The position numbers and the translations under genes are program-made. A stretch of DNA of 6,380 bases, taken from contig CAJXNF010000173.1 in the NCBI GenBank assembly GCA_913056375.1, forward strand, positions 1-6,380, given 5' to 3'. Of the stretch, positions 5,320 through 6,380 are shown piece after piece. Numbering within the stretch: the first letter of the stretch is position 1; each line of letters starts with the position of its first letter. The notes under the pieces were generated by a model, which was not told where the DNA came from, did not search any database, and worked only from the letters and a program-made list of their open reading frames with translations. This DNA is from an uncultured Pseudomonadota bacterium (GTDB lineage: Bacteria; SAR324; NAC60-12).

Positions 5320-6009
5320 ATGCAGTTAAATTTAAAAGGCAAAGTCGCGATGGTTGCCGCCTCAAGCAAAGGCCTAGGATTCGGAATTGCCCAGGAATTG
5401 GCTCGTGAAGGTGCAAAATTGTCGATTGGCAGCAGATCAAAAGACGGAATTGAAGCAGCAGCCAAAAAGTTACGAGAGGAAACCCAGGCAGATGTTTTGA
5501 GTTCAATTCTAGATGCATCCAACAACCAAAGTATCCAAGATTGGACCAAAAGAACAACCGATCACTTTGGCGGAGTAGATCTGCTGGTGGTCAATGCAGG
5601 AGGGCCTCCTCCGGGCAAATTTATGGAGTTTACGGATGAGAATTGGCAAGCGGCTTTCGATATGAACCTGATGAGCGCGGTTAGAATGATTCGTCAGGTT
5701 ATTCCATCGATGGAATCTCGTGGAGGTGGTTCCATTCTTACAGTGACCTCTTCTTCAGTGAAGGAACCAATTGATGTTCTAATTCTTTCAAACGTTATGC
5801 GCTCCGGGGTAACAAGCCTCGTAAAGAGTTTATCGCTACAGCTAGCTCCCAAAAATATTCGAGTAAACAACCTAATGCCTGGACGAATTGATACTGATCG
5901 TGTGCGCTCCATCGATGAAAATCAGGCGAAAGCAGCTGGCATTTCTGTGGAAGAACGTAAGGCCCAGAGCCAGGCAACCATCCCGCTTCAAAGATATGGC
6001 ACAATCGAT
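5320..6009 (+). CDS. Short-chain dehydrogenase-like protein, C-terminus replaced
   Basis: This is an NAD(P)-type Rossmann SDR, family-like for about 230 codons. The cofactor loop is AASSKGLGFGIA (13-24), a variant of TGxxxGxG. VNAGGPPPG (91-99) replaces the usual NNAG. N116 is the conserved helix-4 Asn, and SSS (144-146) holds the catalytic serine. PGRIDTDRVRS (187-197) follows the last core strand. The canonical YxxxK is absent: LSNVMRSG (156-163) puts S or N and R161 where Tyr and Lys belong. This fits a known FabG-like SDR subgroup that lacks the standard tetrad, so the reaction is uncertain. After IPLQRYGTID (221-230) the expected last 30 or so residues, usually EEFA...FL...GxxxxVDGG, are missing. 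The frame continues without a stop into an ABC permease sequence. The gene as shown is therefore truncated or chimeric. It is divergent from the AhpD-like gene and may belong to the same pathway. Confidence 0.82.
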
Positions 6010-6018
6010 GTTGGAGTG
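5998..6018 (+). other. In-frame junction between SDR and ABC permease
   Basis: SDR homology ends at about codons 227-230 (GTID, 5998-6009), and permease-like sequence begins at about GTG 6016. Only about six bases separate the two. The join carries ATCGAT, also found at other sites in the SDR gene, and no repeat or insertion-sequence end is visible. Codon choice changes here. Isoleucine is ATT 12 and ATC 4 before the join, against ATC 6, ATT 2 and ATA 1 after it. Aspartate is GAT 12 of 13 before and 4 of 8 after. Asparagine is mixed before and all AAC (six of six) after. Confidence 0.65.
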
Positions 6019-6380
6019 AAAAAGTTGAACACACTGCTGTTACGACGTTTGTCGCGTAGTTTGATGCGAACCAAACTACGTATCCTTACGGTCGTATTGC
6101 TCATCACCATCTCGGTCTATGCCGGTATCGTGTTTTCTGAGCATTCCAGAAACGCTGACCGCGTCTACGACGATTTCTATGCAGAAACCAACTTTGCAGA
6201 CTTGATGGCAACAAGTTACGATATCGAACACAAGGACAACCTGACAAGTGCCTGTTCATCGATTGAACACAACAGTTGTGAGGCAAGTTTGATCCTCACT
6301 GGTCAGTCAAAAACGGATACAGATTGGATAGCATCAAAATTCTATGGCATTGAACAAGGACAGGTCAACACACTGTGGAA
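6016..6380 (+). CDS. FtsX/MacB-type ABC transporter permease, N-terminal part
   Basis: This is a partial coding region, open to the window edge, of 121 full codons from a likely native GTG start. It begins with a basic cytoplasmic segment rich in R and K (LLLRRLSRSLMRTKLR). One membrane helix follows, about 21-41 residues from the GTG (LRILTVVLLITISVYAGIVFS). Then comes the start of an extracytoplasmic domain with DDFYAETNFADLMA, a hallmark of MacB-type periplasmic core domains in FtsX-like permeases. Further on, LILTGQ and YGIEQGQVNTLW match the usual pattern of that domain. Such proteins are permease subunits of ABC systems for lipoprotein or peptide export or mechanotransmission. The ATPase partner is not in view. 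No separate Shine-Dalgarno is clear, and the only upstream sequence is the SDR frame. Its codon choice differs from the SDR, and an archaeal or other marine source is conceivable but unproven. Confidence 0.65.
   Translation, partial: MKKLNTLLLRRLSRSLMRTKLRILTVVLLITISVYAGIVFSEHSRNADRVYDDFYAETNFADLMATSYDIEHKDNLTSACSSIEHNSCEASLILTGQSKTDTDWIASKFYGIEQGQVNTLW

Noticed and set aside
5181..5549. Open frame of 122 codons on the - strand across the divergent region and SDR start
   Set aside because: It lies antisense to well-supported SDR coding sequence, resembles no known family and has no ribosome binding site.
6004..6009. ATCGAT at the SDR/permease join as a cloning-site (ClaI) signature
   Set aside because: The same hexamer also occurs elsewhere in the SDR gene, so its presence at the join is not evidence of cloning, although it could provide short homology for a misjoin.

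Overview
The window holds six complete bacterial protein genes and the start of a seventh. At the right end that seventh gene, a dehydrogenase, runs in frame into a different protein. The DNA is moderately AT-rich. Several genes have Shine-Dalgarno sequences, and the protein families suggest a Gram-negative, possibly marine, bacterium. That placement is a low-confidence guess from family resemblance.

Left (1-1836, + strand): two consecutive genes of the same design. Each has an N-terminal winged-helix/MerR-like DNA-binding domain of about 50 residues, then a long coiled coil. The two N-terminal domains align without gaps when the second protein is started at 1097. The first protein ends in a soluble C-terminal domain; the second ends in a single membrane helix. 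Both are preceded by short inverted repeats that look like operators. Function is unknown; chromosome or plasmid tethering and transcriptional control are both possible.

Middle (1837-5056, - strand): four co-oriented genes, read right to left. They encode an AhpD/carboxymuconolactone-decarboxylase-family protein, a protein with two YjgF/RidA-like halves resembling 2-aminomuconate-type deaminases, a 12-helix major facilitator transporter, and a GFA-family zinc protein. Gaps are 71, 159 and 68 bases. The set looks like a small uptake-and-catabolism module, perhaps for an aromatic-derived or nitrogen-containing organic acid. The substrate cannot be read from the sequence.

Right (5057-6380): a divergent intergenic region with an 11-bp direct repeat and hairpins, then a + strand short-chain dehydrogenase (SDR) of a subgroup lacking the usual YxxxK active site. 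About 230 codons in, the SDR stops resembling its family. The same open frame continues as the N-terminus of an FtsX/MacB-type ABC transporter permease and runs off the window. Codon choice changes at the join. This is most likely a chimeric assembly or a recombination joint rather than a working fusion, and it is the most important point to verify.

The catabolic genes and the SDR share a divergent control region and may be co-regulated. The two coiled-coil proteins look unrelated to them. No RNA genes, CRISPR arrays, insertion sequences or clear rho-independent terminators were seen.
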